Program-made: the position numbers and the translations under genes | Notes under the pieces: model-generated | Seen by the model: only the letters and a program-made list of their open reading frames with translations | Databases searched by the model: none | Told to the model about the DNA's origin: nothing | DNA from: Isoetes taiwanensis | Lineage: Eukaryota; Streptophyta; Lycopodiopsida; Isoetales; Isoetaceae | DNA: 64,000 nucleotides | Direction: 5' to 3' | Assembly (NCBI GenBank): GCA_021234155.1 | Contig: JAJEKV010000027.1 | Span: 6,820,623 to 6,884,622, forward strand | Shown here: positions 35,970 to 46,498 of the stretch, in pieces | Layout: every line of letters starts with the position of its first letter | How positions within the stretch are numbered: the first letter of the stretch is position 1

Positions 35970-36205
35970 AGACCGCGGCCGCGATCTTGATGAGCAGCTA
36001 CACTTATGAAGACCGCTATCTGGAAATTATAAAACCAATCAAGCAAGACCGCGGCCGCGATCTTGATGAGCAGCTACACTTATGAAGACCGCTATCTAGA
36101 AATTATAAAACCTATCAAGCAAGACCGCGACCGCGATCTTGCTGAGCATCTATACTTATGAAAACAATAGAAGTTCTAGTAGGCAAGATCGGCGCCGCGA
36201 TCTTG
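35970..36205. repeat. 76-bp tandem array with GC-rich quasi-palindromes
   Basis: Three head-to-tail units start at 35970, 36046 and 36122 (agaccgcggccgcgatcttg, then gatgagcagctacacttatg in the first two units and a diverged version in the third). Each unit starts with a 22-bp near-palindrome of the type CAAGAYCGCGGCCGCGATC plus TTG; a fourth palindrome (gatcggcgccgcgatcttg) follows at 36184. Related words also occur at 35809, 35845, 36258, 36399, 37299, 37447 and 37477. Confidence 0.9.
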
Positions 36206-36425
36206 CCGAAATGAAATGTTAGAAAATACCTTCTCCGAGGGGAGTCCTTAGGTGCCATGGGATCGCGGGCCGCCGGTTGATCGAAATATGGGTTTTTGGA
36301 GTGGGTGGGGGGCCGAGGTCGGTCGAAGCGCTAGGGCGCCGAATGAAATCGCTGAGTAGAAATTAGGTTTTGAATGTTTTGAGTTTCAATTTATAGAACG
36401 CGGCCGCGGAAATTAAATGCCCCCC

Positions 36426-36640
36426 TCATGATGGCGCTGCGTGAAAAACGTGCCCGGCTATAATGGCGTCGTCTGCCGGCATAATAATTGCCGGCGGCCG
36501 CCCGTATTTATTCCCCTCGACATTAATGCGGTCGATGCGAATATACCCGTCCGGAAAGGCCAGTAACCCGTACGAAAGGTCTTTATCCACTTGGACGTCC
36601 GCGTTCAATTTCGGGTCATAATTTCGGACCTGACACTTTA
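36426..36640 (-). pseudogene. Possible N-terminal ParB-type segment
   Basis: Minus-strand frame: QVRNYDPKLNADVQVDKDLS, GLLAFPDGYIRIDRINVEGN, KYGRPPAIIM. The IRIDRINVxxNKYGRPP pattern is reminiscent of the first strand of ParB-like domains. Low identity; could be unrelated. Confidence 0.3.
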
Positions 36641-37879
36641 TCCAAACATAAATGCCTCCAAAATATCCGGTTTATTTGGACGGACAAACGATCGCAAAAT
36701 TTGAATTCGAGAACAAACCAATTCGAGAAAGCGGGAAAAGCCAATTCAAATTTCATTGTTTTGCAAGATCTTCGAGGGCGCCGGAGCTGCGCGCTAAAGC
36801 TGGAGGGCCAAGTTTGGGCAAGGATTTGCCGCAAATTCAGCATCCATTAAAGGCGGACGAGGGCTCATAATCCGCTTGCAATCCGCCACTACACACTCGA
36901 GATTCGCAATCGCATCGAATCGGGGTTTACTGCCGAGGTAAAGGCCTATTCTCGATGCATATCCCTCATCAAGTGAACCCGAACGTATCGATGTGCAATG
37001 AATTTCAATTATAACTGCAACCTCCGAGTCTCTGCACTAACATTCACTATGTATTGCATGGATTGATAAGATACCTCCTGATACTTTGTTGCAACTATGT
37101 AAAAATAGATGTTCTAAGCAAAACTGTGCACTCTGGTGTGTTTATTATACAATGTAAACGTGTTTCAAGTATATGCTTTCTTTCTCTATGTGGATGAAAC
37201 TAAACACTGTTTTTATGACACTAAACACCGTATTCTGTGAGGTAGGAGTAATGCCTTATTCTGTAAGTCAATCGTTTAACTTTGGTGCTCCACGAGATCG
37301 CGGTCGCGATACCTTCAACCATCTACACTTGCTATTGACCAAAGAACTCCCAGATATCGATAACTTAGAGTTGAACCCACTAGCTAGCCTCGAAATTTGA
37401 TTTGCACGAGTTCTTATTGAAACAGCTAGTGTGAATGCTTGCAACTAGCGCGACCGCGTTCTTACCCATGCTCGATAAGATCGCGGTGGCGAAAGTCGTG
37501 ACCATTTCTTATTTTTCAGTTCATATTTTTTGTAGTGGTTTATGATCACAGTGCTTTACGCTCACTAGGATCGTGACGGCGCTATTCCGCGACCTCTTGT
37601 TTGGAGGATGGCTGATGTAATTCAGCCAGATGTATCTGGCGGGGGAAAAAGGTGGCGGAAGGAAGAGTCCACAATTTGGCGCCATCACAATTCGGACCGT
37701 CCCGGAGGGTATGGTTGTCGTTTCAATTGTGATGGGTGAAGGCTGTGGGGACTTTTGTGTTGTGGTACAAGAAGGACATTGTTGCTCCACTAGATAGACA
37801 TGAGGAAGCTTGCACCCCACCGGTCGGATAAAAAGGATAGACCGGGCAGACGGGGAATGAGGGGTTAGCCACTAATGAG
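36641..37879. other. No gene recognised; scattered GCGGYCGCGATC words
   Basis: Open frames on both strands up to 99 codons match nothing known. The main feature is recurrence of GATCGCGG-type words, for example gagatcgcggtcgcgatacc at 37299. Confidence 0.4.
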
Positions 37880-38600
37880 GCGAATCATGTGCAAGGGCTT
37901 TCTAGAGATGAGTTAGTTGAGAAGGCGTGCACACTCATGCATGAATGTCTTTGCTACATGGCTTATGCCTATGGTGTTATCGTTTTTCCGATCCAAACCA
38001 TGCCGTGTGTCGGCGTGAAGTTAGGGGAAGGCTCGATAGTCTGCTACTATCATGAACATTTTTCCAATGCCCGAAAAAAGATCTCTATCTTGTTGCCGGG
38101 CACGTGCGAAAATGCCCCAACCGCATGACCTTGTGAGATGGCCCATAGCCCTCGTGCTCGTTGATAACATTCCGGTTTCTACTCTTGTGGTTGCGGTGAA
38201 GGAGAAGGATGTGGAGAATGAACCTTACTCCATTAGACCAAATTGGCATCACCAAAAGAGACCTTACAAGATGGTCAATCGGAGACCCAGAACACGCCCA
38301 GTACAGACTAAATGTGAAAAAAAAACTAGTGCTGAGGCTATTCTAGACTTCAGGTCATCACTGTGCTGCATGAAACGATGCTGTGCAAATTTTACATCCC
38401 AGGAGATAGCTTGCATGAGAACCTTTTACTGGAACATGAAGTCCTCGGAGCGCACAACTTTTGCATATAACATGCTAGATCTTTGCTCTGAAAATGGTGT
38501 AGTCCGCAAACTGATGTTGAATAACAAACAGGTGTGCGTGAAAGCATGGCATAAAGCCTATGGCATTCCCATTTCCACTTTTTACCCGTGCTCCTCATAG
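37880..38600 (+). pseudogene. Fragment of a DUF7869-type transposon protein
   Basis: After a shifted N-terminal part (LVRWPIALVLVDNIPVSTLV), the frame reads LCCMKRCCANFTSQEIACMR, TFYWNMKSSERTTFAYNMLD and QVCVKAWHKAYGIPISTFYP, with CC...C and CxxAWxxxYGI spacing. This is the conserved N-terminal block of a widespread family of transposon-borne proteins found in plants, oomycetes and animals, often annotated by a C-terminal DUF7869 domain. The catalytic downstream part is absent: at about 38600 the opposite-strand ParB/methylase-like copy 2 begins. Family naming is from memory of the motif layout. Confidence 0.5.
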
Positions 38601-39697
38601 GATCCAATATAAACATGGACACCCCCTTTTGATCTGTAATAAACTATACAAATATTTGGGAATGTAGCTAGGAAGGAGAAACAAGATGTGATCGTTGCAG
38701 ACTATCATGACGGGAGGAAGAGTCCCCACTGCCAGGACATGGTCTTTATTGATATTCTGTTTAATATAGTCAGGATCTCTGCCTACAATTTCAAGTAGAT
38801 TTTCCTCTGTAAATTCTAAATATCTTGACAACAAATTCTGGAAGCTGGAGAGACTGCACTTCTATGTTTATGGTTCACATGATGGAGGACCTCCCTCTAA
38901 ATCCAAATGTGTGTCCTTATATCCAATATCTATTGTTTATAGTCAAAGCAACCAGTGCACTCTGGATTTGTCTTCAAGAAACAAATGATGGCAAGAATCT
39001 CGTCCATTAGATGATTCATCTCAATGTCAGACATACCCCTCAGAGACCAAAGAAACATCTTATCAAAAAATTCCTTCATTGGTTTGTTAGGGACATTATC
39101 TTGATCGCCGTCCAGTTCCTTCTTTACCCACCTGCTTCCATTGACAAAAGCTTAGACCATATAACATTAGGCATAAAGATCCACTGCTTCTCGTCTTTTA
39201 GATCTTTAACCTTGAGAGTGGTGGTGGCGACTTCATAAAATTCATGTTTTTATGCAAGAAAAGGTTAGGAAGATTGCCATGCTGATCTATTTGAAAAAAG
39301 TAAACAAAACAAAAATATATGTTAGGTCCGGACAATCGTGAATGTGATCCTCTAGATTGAAAAATATATGTTAGGTCTGGATCATCGCGAATGCTAGCTT
39401 TTTTCCCACTACTAGGTTGAACTTTAGCTCCTCTAGCAAAGAATATAATGCTGGTGGAGGTTGGAGCAACATAGGAACGAATTTGCAACAAATTTTATGG
39501 GGCCTTCTGCTATGCCTATTCAGTTCCATAGACCTGACTCTCATACTATGCATGACGAAAGGTGTCGAATCTGGAAGTGAATGTGTAGAGGTAGAAGCAT
39601 AGTCATCAATTCTTCTTTTTCTGGATACTGTGTTTGCGTCCCCGCTTTCTTCCATAACAGGCAGTTCGCTAGAATCAGACTTTGATGAAGAAGGCAC
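38595..39697 (-). pseudogene. ParB/methylase-like gene, copy 2 (3'-truncated)
   Basis: Minus strand. Blocks in order: SSSKSDSSELPVMEESGDAN, ELKFNLVVGKKLAF, FVYFFQIDQHGNLPNLFL, EVATTTLKVKDLKDEKQWIF, then shifted VKKELDGDQDNVPNKPMKEF and LWSLRGMSDIEMNHLMDEIL, and FTEENLLEIVGRDPDYIKQN. They align in order with 33928-34330 of copy 1. Multiple frameshifts. The methylase-like end is missing, cut at about 38600. Confidence 0.6.
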
Positions 39698-39699
39698 TT

Positions 39700-41680
39700 G
39701 ACAACTGGGGGTAGGCTATGATTTCTTTGCCTACCAATGCATAAATATGCACAGTTTGGGTCCTAGAACAGAGACCACAAATTTGATGCCAAAGCCCAAG
39801 CTTCATAACTCTATCAAACTAAGCAAATATAATCAACAATTAAGAACCAATTATAACAGGAGATGCAACTATAATAACACTTGTCAAAGTAATAACAAAC
39901 TAACTAATATAGCATGTACCTGGTTTGGAGCAAGTAGCCAAAAATAGGACTTGAAGCAAATTCGAGATCGTAGCATGCATATCGAGATGTAGCCAAAAAA
40001 GGAAAAACTTCAACCTCTACCTCAAAGGATCAAAGAATATGGAGATAATCAATATAGCATATAAACTCCTTAGATTGAAGTGAAAATGGGGCTTTTGCAA
40101 TCCCAAATGGTAGAAATTTGCAAGGACATGGTCGATTAAATGCATGAATCTGTAAAATGCCATGGCAGCTTCTTTGCAAGCTTGCATCTAACCCCGTGTG
40201 TCCCGTTAAAGCTGAAGAAACCAAATACCATATCATTACCTAAAGAGTACCCGGAGGAAAGATATAGGAAGTAAAATTGAGAAGAGCAAATCCATTATAA
40301 TGCATAAGACCCCAGAATATCAATCTCATGCTTATTAGTATACCCTTCCTGGCTTTCGAGATGCCAATAGTAAGATTTGAAAATCCAAAAACCCCCCATT
40401 AAACCAAGCTTTACTTACAACTGGGGAGCTTGAGGCCACACCGTGTTTCCAAGTGCTGGAATACTTGACATCATTCCTTCCCGATAGCTACATCCAATAA
40501 GAATAGCAAAAAAGAGGAAGGGTTAGGAAAATTGAAAAAGTTCAAGTTTTTGGGTAATCAAAAAAAAATTATCGGCTCGATAGGCCAAGTTGCCTAAAAC
40601 AAAATAAAAAGAGTTTCCCACTTGCTGGGAAAACCGATAAAATTGGGCTTAAAACAAAGTAGTGTTGAATTTAGTATGGAACCAATGTGCAAGAAGCCAT
40701 TAAACAAAGGCAAAATCGTTTGGTGTGATTATAATCTGTTGTTCTATTACATTTGGCTCTATTGCATGGAACAATACAACTTCTATGCTAGTAGCAAGAG
40801 CCAGATCCTCTCTTCACGTTCGCATTTGCTTGTCCTTCTCTCATTGGCTTCTTAGAGTCCCATCCTCCTTTGTGGATCTTGATGTCCACCTCTTGTAGTG
40901 CCTCTTTCCATTCCTGACATTCAAAATTCAGTTTCTAGTCCCTAGTCCTGGATCTTCTCCATTCTCTCCCGCCATCTTTCTCCCTAATGCTAGCTCCTCG
41001 CCATCTTTTTTCATCATTTCTCTCTCTACACCTATGTCCACAATTATGTCATAGCTCAAATGCTTCCTATGTTCCCTATCTTGCCTTCTTGAGAGCTGGT
41101 CAATCTCATATTGCTCCTCATTTCTTTGGCTGCCTCTATCTTTGTGTCTTGGAAAAAACATCAAGACTGTCTTCTTGCCTCCCATGTTCATATCTTCTCC
41201 TCGCCTCCATTTCTCTACAAAGGGTCTCTTGCCCCATTGGCTCTCCCAAGATGCGATCGAATCAAATTCCTAAGAGCGAGTATCTTCTTCAGCTTATTCA
41301 CGTCTTTTGATTTCTTCGAGAGGAGATGACTCCTTTCCAAGCACACTAACAATGAGTCAGCTTATAATCCCCCACATCCCTTCAATACCAACATATCGGA
41401 AGAAGAAAGTGGAATCAAGAGGGTGGCGAATATGGCTACAAGCAATGCGAGAAACAGAACCATCTAGTTCATCTTGTCGCTACGAAGGGGATCATGGTAA
41501 ATATGCCATTAGCGGGTTGGGATGTCATGCCATGGAAAAAGATTAGTCTATCTTGCAATGCCAAGAAGCTTTTCAAATATAGTGCCTATTTACAATGCAG
41601 AGACCATAGAAGTAGCCCAGGCTCATGCCATATTAGCTTAGGCTAGTAAGACAAAAAGGTTAAAGAGTTTAGCTCAAAAG
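39700..41680. other. No gene recognised
   Basis: AT-rich, then CT-rich between about 40860 and 41250. Open frames up to 107 codons on both strands resemble nothing known; the right end may include decayed 5' parts of the transposon whose DDE domain lies at 41690-42120. Confidence 0.4.
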
Positions 41681-41689
41681 GGAGCCAAG

Positions 41690-42830
41690 AATGTGAATGA
41701 GGTTATCATGACCTTAAGGGAGTGGGTTGCATTTATAGTATACGTAAATTCTGAAGCATCCAGGTTGCCTAACTTGTAAATTTTCAAAGGCACAAGAATG
41801 ATGCACGATAAGGTTGCTAAGTGTGAAGAGGCAATGCAACCCTAGCTTGGATGACGATAGAATTGTTCCATTCATGGCTTTCGCTTTTTGATATGAAAGT
41901 GCCTAATCTTGGTAGACCATATTTAATCATAATAGATGGTCATCAAAGTCAAGTGGAGCTCGAAGTGATCTTAGTTTCTAAGGAGATGGTATTTACTTTG
42001 CCCTACTATCGGCTCGTACTTCAACAAGCTTCAACCACTAAACCTATCTTGCTTTGCACTTTTAGCAAGCATTCAGAAGTTCTTGATCAAGCTATAAGGT
42101 GGCTAAAGAAGAAATGATCCAAAAGGTCGATGAGTTTGATGGCTCATATCCACTGCAATTTATGACTGCCCTCATACTAGCAAATATAAAGGCTGGATCT
42201 AGAGCAAATGGCCATTTGATGCCACAAAAATTAGACCATCCAAATGAATCATATGCATTTCATATCATAGTTTAGAATAACATGTTGATGGGATGGAAAC
42301 ATGTAATATGGCAGACCATGGAGCGCAGCCACATGAAGATAAGCACGAAGAGGGGGGTCCATTTGAGGGTCTCGGTATTTAGGACCAGTTGTTTGAAGTT
42401 TTCAACTTGCATAATGTTCAAAGGCAGGGTGAGACTGTACGGAGTGCCCTTCAAACACTATAGGGCATGTGCAACCTATTGAACAAATGCTTCCTTTTGC
42501 TGCAAACCATGTTTTACCACATCTATTAAATAATATTGTCTCATAAGGACTAACCTCCTCTGAACAAATTGACAAAGGGAGCATTGCACCAAATATAAGG
42601 GGAAGGATTCATATTAACAATGATGGCTTTTGTGAGGCATTGAGGCTAGAGAAAGAAAAGAGAGTTGTGGCTGAAAAGTTGAGGGTTGAATAGTAAGCAA
42701 CAAAGAAGATTGAGCATTCATGGAGGAGGAAGCAAAAGGAGGAAGACAAGATGAGGGCACTTGCAAGACAGAGGAAAGAGATAGCAGAAAGAGCGTTGAT
42801 GAGGGCATTGATATGTTGCAGGTCAATCAA
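41690..42830 (+). pseudogene. DDE_1 (pogo/CENP-B-like) transposase remnant
   Basis: EWVAFIVYVNSEASRLPNL, then IFKGTRMMHDKV, then ELFHSWLSLFDMKVPNLGRP followed by YLIIIDGHQSQVELEVILVS. This is the second catalytic Asp block of DDE_1 transposases (DGHxSHxxxEVI); the expected LPxHTxHxLQPLD is degraded to LPYYRLVLQQ. Near 42630-42800, ALRLEKEKRVVAEKL ... RRKQKEEDKMRALARQRKEI looks like the charged C-terminal helix of the same protein, with about 0.5 kb of decayed sequence between. Stops and shifts throughout. Confidence 0.7.
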
Positions 42831-44188
42831 GGGTTGCAGTCATATTTGACCAAGAAGAGTAAAGAGATAGTCAGGAATCACTCATGGCAATACAAGGTAC
42901 AAGTTCCAATATGTGGATCTCAGTTGCCAGACTGGCTATAACAAGAACATGTGTCATCATGTAGTCAAGCTCACACACATAAGTTGGAGACAAACTATGC
43001 TGCAAACTATAGAACAGAAAATGGAACATTAGACTTTGCTCTGGGACATGAAACCAGCTATAATTACCAAGGAGAGATAACACATTTGATGTTGCTTGAA
43101 GACAGCTGGACGAGGTATGTGTGTATATTCTGATCAAAGAGACAAACCTAGCTGATTGTATTCTGCAAGGCACTTGTTCCACCCTTCTTCTTGGGGATTG
43201 CATCGATAGATACGAGAGCATTGTGACTTAAACATTGATTTTTGTTAGGAAAGTGATCTATGATAGTTAAAATGTTTCCAACCATGTATTAAAAATCAAC
43301 ACCATAAATTTTATCAGGTTAATGCATTAACATGATCCACTAAGTAATACAGAACTTAAATTGCGCTTCCATTAAAAAGGGAGAATTTCTGATGCTGGCA
43401 ATGCCAATGGCTTCATATCATATATTTCACAATAGTTAAGGCTGGTTAACAAGAACTAAAAAAGGAACATAGTCAAAGCAACTGCAAAAAGAATCATTAC
43501 TAGAGTTGTTAAATTGGATTCACCTACTTTTTTAGAATTAAAAAAAGGAACATAGTCAAAGCAATTGCAAAAAGAATCATTATATAGTTGTTAAATTGGA
43601 TTCATCCACTTTTTGAATTGTGGTGTGTTATGGGAGATCTTTTCTTTTTTCTTTTTCTTTTTTTTCTTTGTCTGAACTTAAATAAAAATTAAAAAAAAAT
43701 GCTCATAACACATCACAGCTAAAATTTTAAAATTTGTTTTCCTGTAGTATACAAATAATTCTTGCCTAAATTTGAGTAGTACGGATTTAGGAAAGAAGGA
43801 TCTCTAGCGATCTTGGTCCTGACAAACGTTCTGGCCATGACAAAAAATTATGCAAGGCGAACAGACAGAGATGGACATAGCCGGATTCTGAGAGGTTCAA
43901 TTTCGCTCTTCGACTAAGCAATGCAAGACCGTCGCTAAAAATAAAGCCGAAAGAGCCATTCGGAATCATGCTTCATCGACAACCACAATTTTTTTTTTCC
44001 TTATTCTACCTCTTGCTGAGTATGATATGTACCTATATGCTCAATTCCTATCTGGACCTGCAATGTGTGGGGGCTTTACAATGATCAAATGACAACGAAT
44101 GCCAGAACTGCAAAACCCTAATACTTTGTGTTCAAATCCTAGAGCAGGGCTTTTATCCAAGTATTTCTTCTGCAAAATCCGGTATAAG
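42831..44188. other. No gene recognised; 80-bp tandem duplication
   Basis: A unit with ggaacatagtcaaagcaact (43465) recurs about 83 bp later (43547), spanning roughly 43453-43536 and 43537-43616. Otherwise AT-rich DNA without coding signal. Confidence 0.6.
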
Positions 44189-45940
44189 CATGCAGTAGAG
44201 TCGGAACTACAAAAGGCTACTCAGACCATACATAACAAGGCACGGGATAAGATGCTTGAAAATGCAGAGGCAGAAGCACTCATGCAAGAGTGGGGATTGA
44301 GTGAGCAGGCATTTGAAGTTTCTGCTCACAATACTTGTGCTAGTTCTGGCAAGGAGTTGGTTGTGTCAGAGGCACCCTTTTTAGCAGAAGGTTTAGGCAG
44401 AACGATTTACATTCGGGATGGTGGTTCATTGAGAAGCATGAATCCTTTCCATTTTCAAGGGCTAGATAACAGTCCTGGGCAGAGGCGTTATGGCCCAGGA
44501 AAAAATGGCCGAGTGGCCATGTGGCCAGGGAAGTCCGAGGCCGTACGCAGTACGGCTGAGGACTTTCCTGGCCACATGGCCACGAGGGCATTTTTGACTG
44601 GCCATAATGCCTCTGCACATGACATTATCAGCCTTAACGTCTTTGGCCGAGGCATTTGGCAGAGTAGCCGCCATAGCCAAGCTTGGCCAAGCTTGTCAGC
44701 CCGCTGTGTATGCACAACAGAAGATTTTCTTACGGAGAATTTTGCAGAGCTTAGTAATGCTAAAGCTGACGGCAACAAAAATTTCCCAAAATTTTCTTAT
44801 AGCAGAGGATTTTCTTAGAGAGCTTTTGTGCCGCAAATGACGAAAGCGGAGAAAACCAACAACAACCACCAAAAACAAATAGTTCGCTTCCAAATTAGGG
44901 CCGAAGCTCATTCTTTTCTCGCTTCCAAAGAAGCTTGGGCAAGCCGGATTCTTCCAGCATCTAGCAAGCTAAAAGAGGGCAAGCAAAATTCCTGATAATC
45001 TTCAAGGACGTACCTGGAGGCCTGGCTATGGCGGATTTTTAGCATGATGGAGGCCTGCCAATGGCGGATTATTTTATGATAAACTATGGAATGGGGCTTT
45101 GAGCACGTCACAGGCCTGACTATGGCGTCTTTTGAGCAGGGATTCGACCATGGCCAACCACGGCGAGGATCCAACCACGGGAATAAAAAAACCATGACGT
45201 CCCAGCAAATCAGATGTTATGGACATAACATCTATGTTATGGCCATAACAGATTCAACCACATATATTACTGGAGATAACATCTTGAAATCGACGGTTGG
45301 GATTCAATCCTATGGCTAAATGCAGAGGCCAAGGACGTTAAGGACAAAGGGATGCTAGTCATTTGGTGATTCATGTTTTAAAGCCTGTTGTTGTCCCGAC
45401 AGAGATGGGTTCCAGTGCATTGAATATATTACGGAGGATGGCATCTGTCAGGATGAATAAAATGGTTGTGGAAGCTATGCTTACCATGCCTTTAGATGAC
45501 ATTAAAGGAAAATCAATACATCAGGTAGCATATGAAGGACGCAATGGAACTAGTCAAAAGTGATTCTACTGACTTTCTAATGCTATGATTATGTATTTGC
45601 AATATTGATATTTGGACTGACTGTACAATTTTTGTCCTGTAGTTATGGGGTCTTTGGATCAGGAAGAAAAGGAAAGCATCTTGGCTTAGAGGATCACAAG
45701 GATGGCCATATGGAGAACTATCCTGGCAGCAGAGATTCGGATGTCATGCTTGGCCGTGATTTCAGCACAGGTGCAGCTTATAAAAGAGATAAAATAGGCG
45801 AAATAAATTTCAGAGACGCATATACTGAATTCATGTCTCTTGAAGAGCTTGCACCCATGGCAATGGAAAAGATCGAACCATTGGCTATTGAAGGGCTTAG
45901 AATACAAGCAGACATGACTGAGGAAGAAGCTCCATCCTGA
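44189..45940 (+). pseudogene. PMI1-like (C2-NT protein) gene fragment
   Basis: Three blocks match PLASTID MOVEMENT IMPAIRED1-type proteins, which act in chloroplast and nuclear photorelocation. Block A (44189-44470): ESELQKATQTIHNKARDKML, EALMQEWGLSEQAFE, FLAEGLGRTIYIRDGGSLRS. Block B (45361-45559): KPVVVPTEMGSSALNILRRM and MPLDDIKGKSIHQVAYEG. Block C (45643-45940): AYTEFMSLEELAPMAMEKIE and GLRIQADMTEEEAPS, then a stop. An 83-nt intron (45560-45642, GTGATT...CTGTAG) joins B to C in frame (SQNYGVFGSG). The N-terminal C2 domain and the C-terminal about 250 residues are missing, and A and B are separated by about 0.9 kb of inserted repeat DNA. Truncated pseudogene or captured genomic fragment. 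Confidence 0.8.
44479..45343. mobile_element. Foldback plus TIR element splitting the PMI1-like exon
   Basis: 44479-44616 is a hairpin: arms of about 66 bp (gcagaggcgttatggcc ... aggccgta and its inverse) around a five-base loop cgcag, with about 80% pairing. From 44632 (ccttaacgtctttggcc) to 45343 (ggccaaggacgttaagg) lies a 712-bp segment with 17-bp inverted ends, one mismatch. Inside are perfect palindromes (agatgttatg ga cataacatct near 45212; gttatggccataac near 45237). No transposase. The two parts may be one composite element or two nested ones; target-site duplications are not clear. Confidence 0.7.
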
Positions 45941-46498
45941 TGACCACCTGTTCTGCCTTCTTGAGCCCAGCTTCCATCGTGTAGATCCCGCTCTGACCTT
46001 TTCTAGCAAAAATTTTGCCAATAATAGAGTAGACACTCCATCTTTGGTCCATTTAATAATGAAATGATCAGAACTTGAGATTGCAACAGCTAATCGAGCT
46101 GCAAAATAGCTCATTTGAAAGATCAATTTCTAAGCTATGAATTGATATGAAATTTGCTCCAATCATTAATTCGAGAGAGGAGCTATGGCTTCCTAAATTT
46201 GGCTCTGTTTGTGGACAGTCTTACTTCAATAATTAACCACTTTCATGGTTCAAATCAGGTCCCTAACTGGTTCAGTTTTGGCAGAAACCTTATCTGGTGC
46301 ACAATTTATCCTGCAAGTTTAGCATTGATCTTACCATAGTTCAATCATAAACCTATTTAAGTTCACAATGCTTACTTGAATCTGCAACAAATTCACAGGA
46401 TTTGAGCAAACAATTGGAACTCATACATCAGCCAAGGAACATAAGTAATATTTTATTCAATAAATCAGACAATGCATTTGAAAAAAAGAAGATTCACA
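45941..46498. other. No gene recognised
   Basis: Between the PMI1-like fragment and the convergent DDE_1 transposase gene. No coding similarity seen. Confidence 0.4.

Noticed and set aside
35970-36205. Possible CRISPR-like array
   Set aside because: Only three 76-bp units that are repeated along their whole length, with no variable spacers, in plant DNA.
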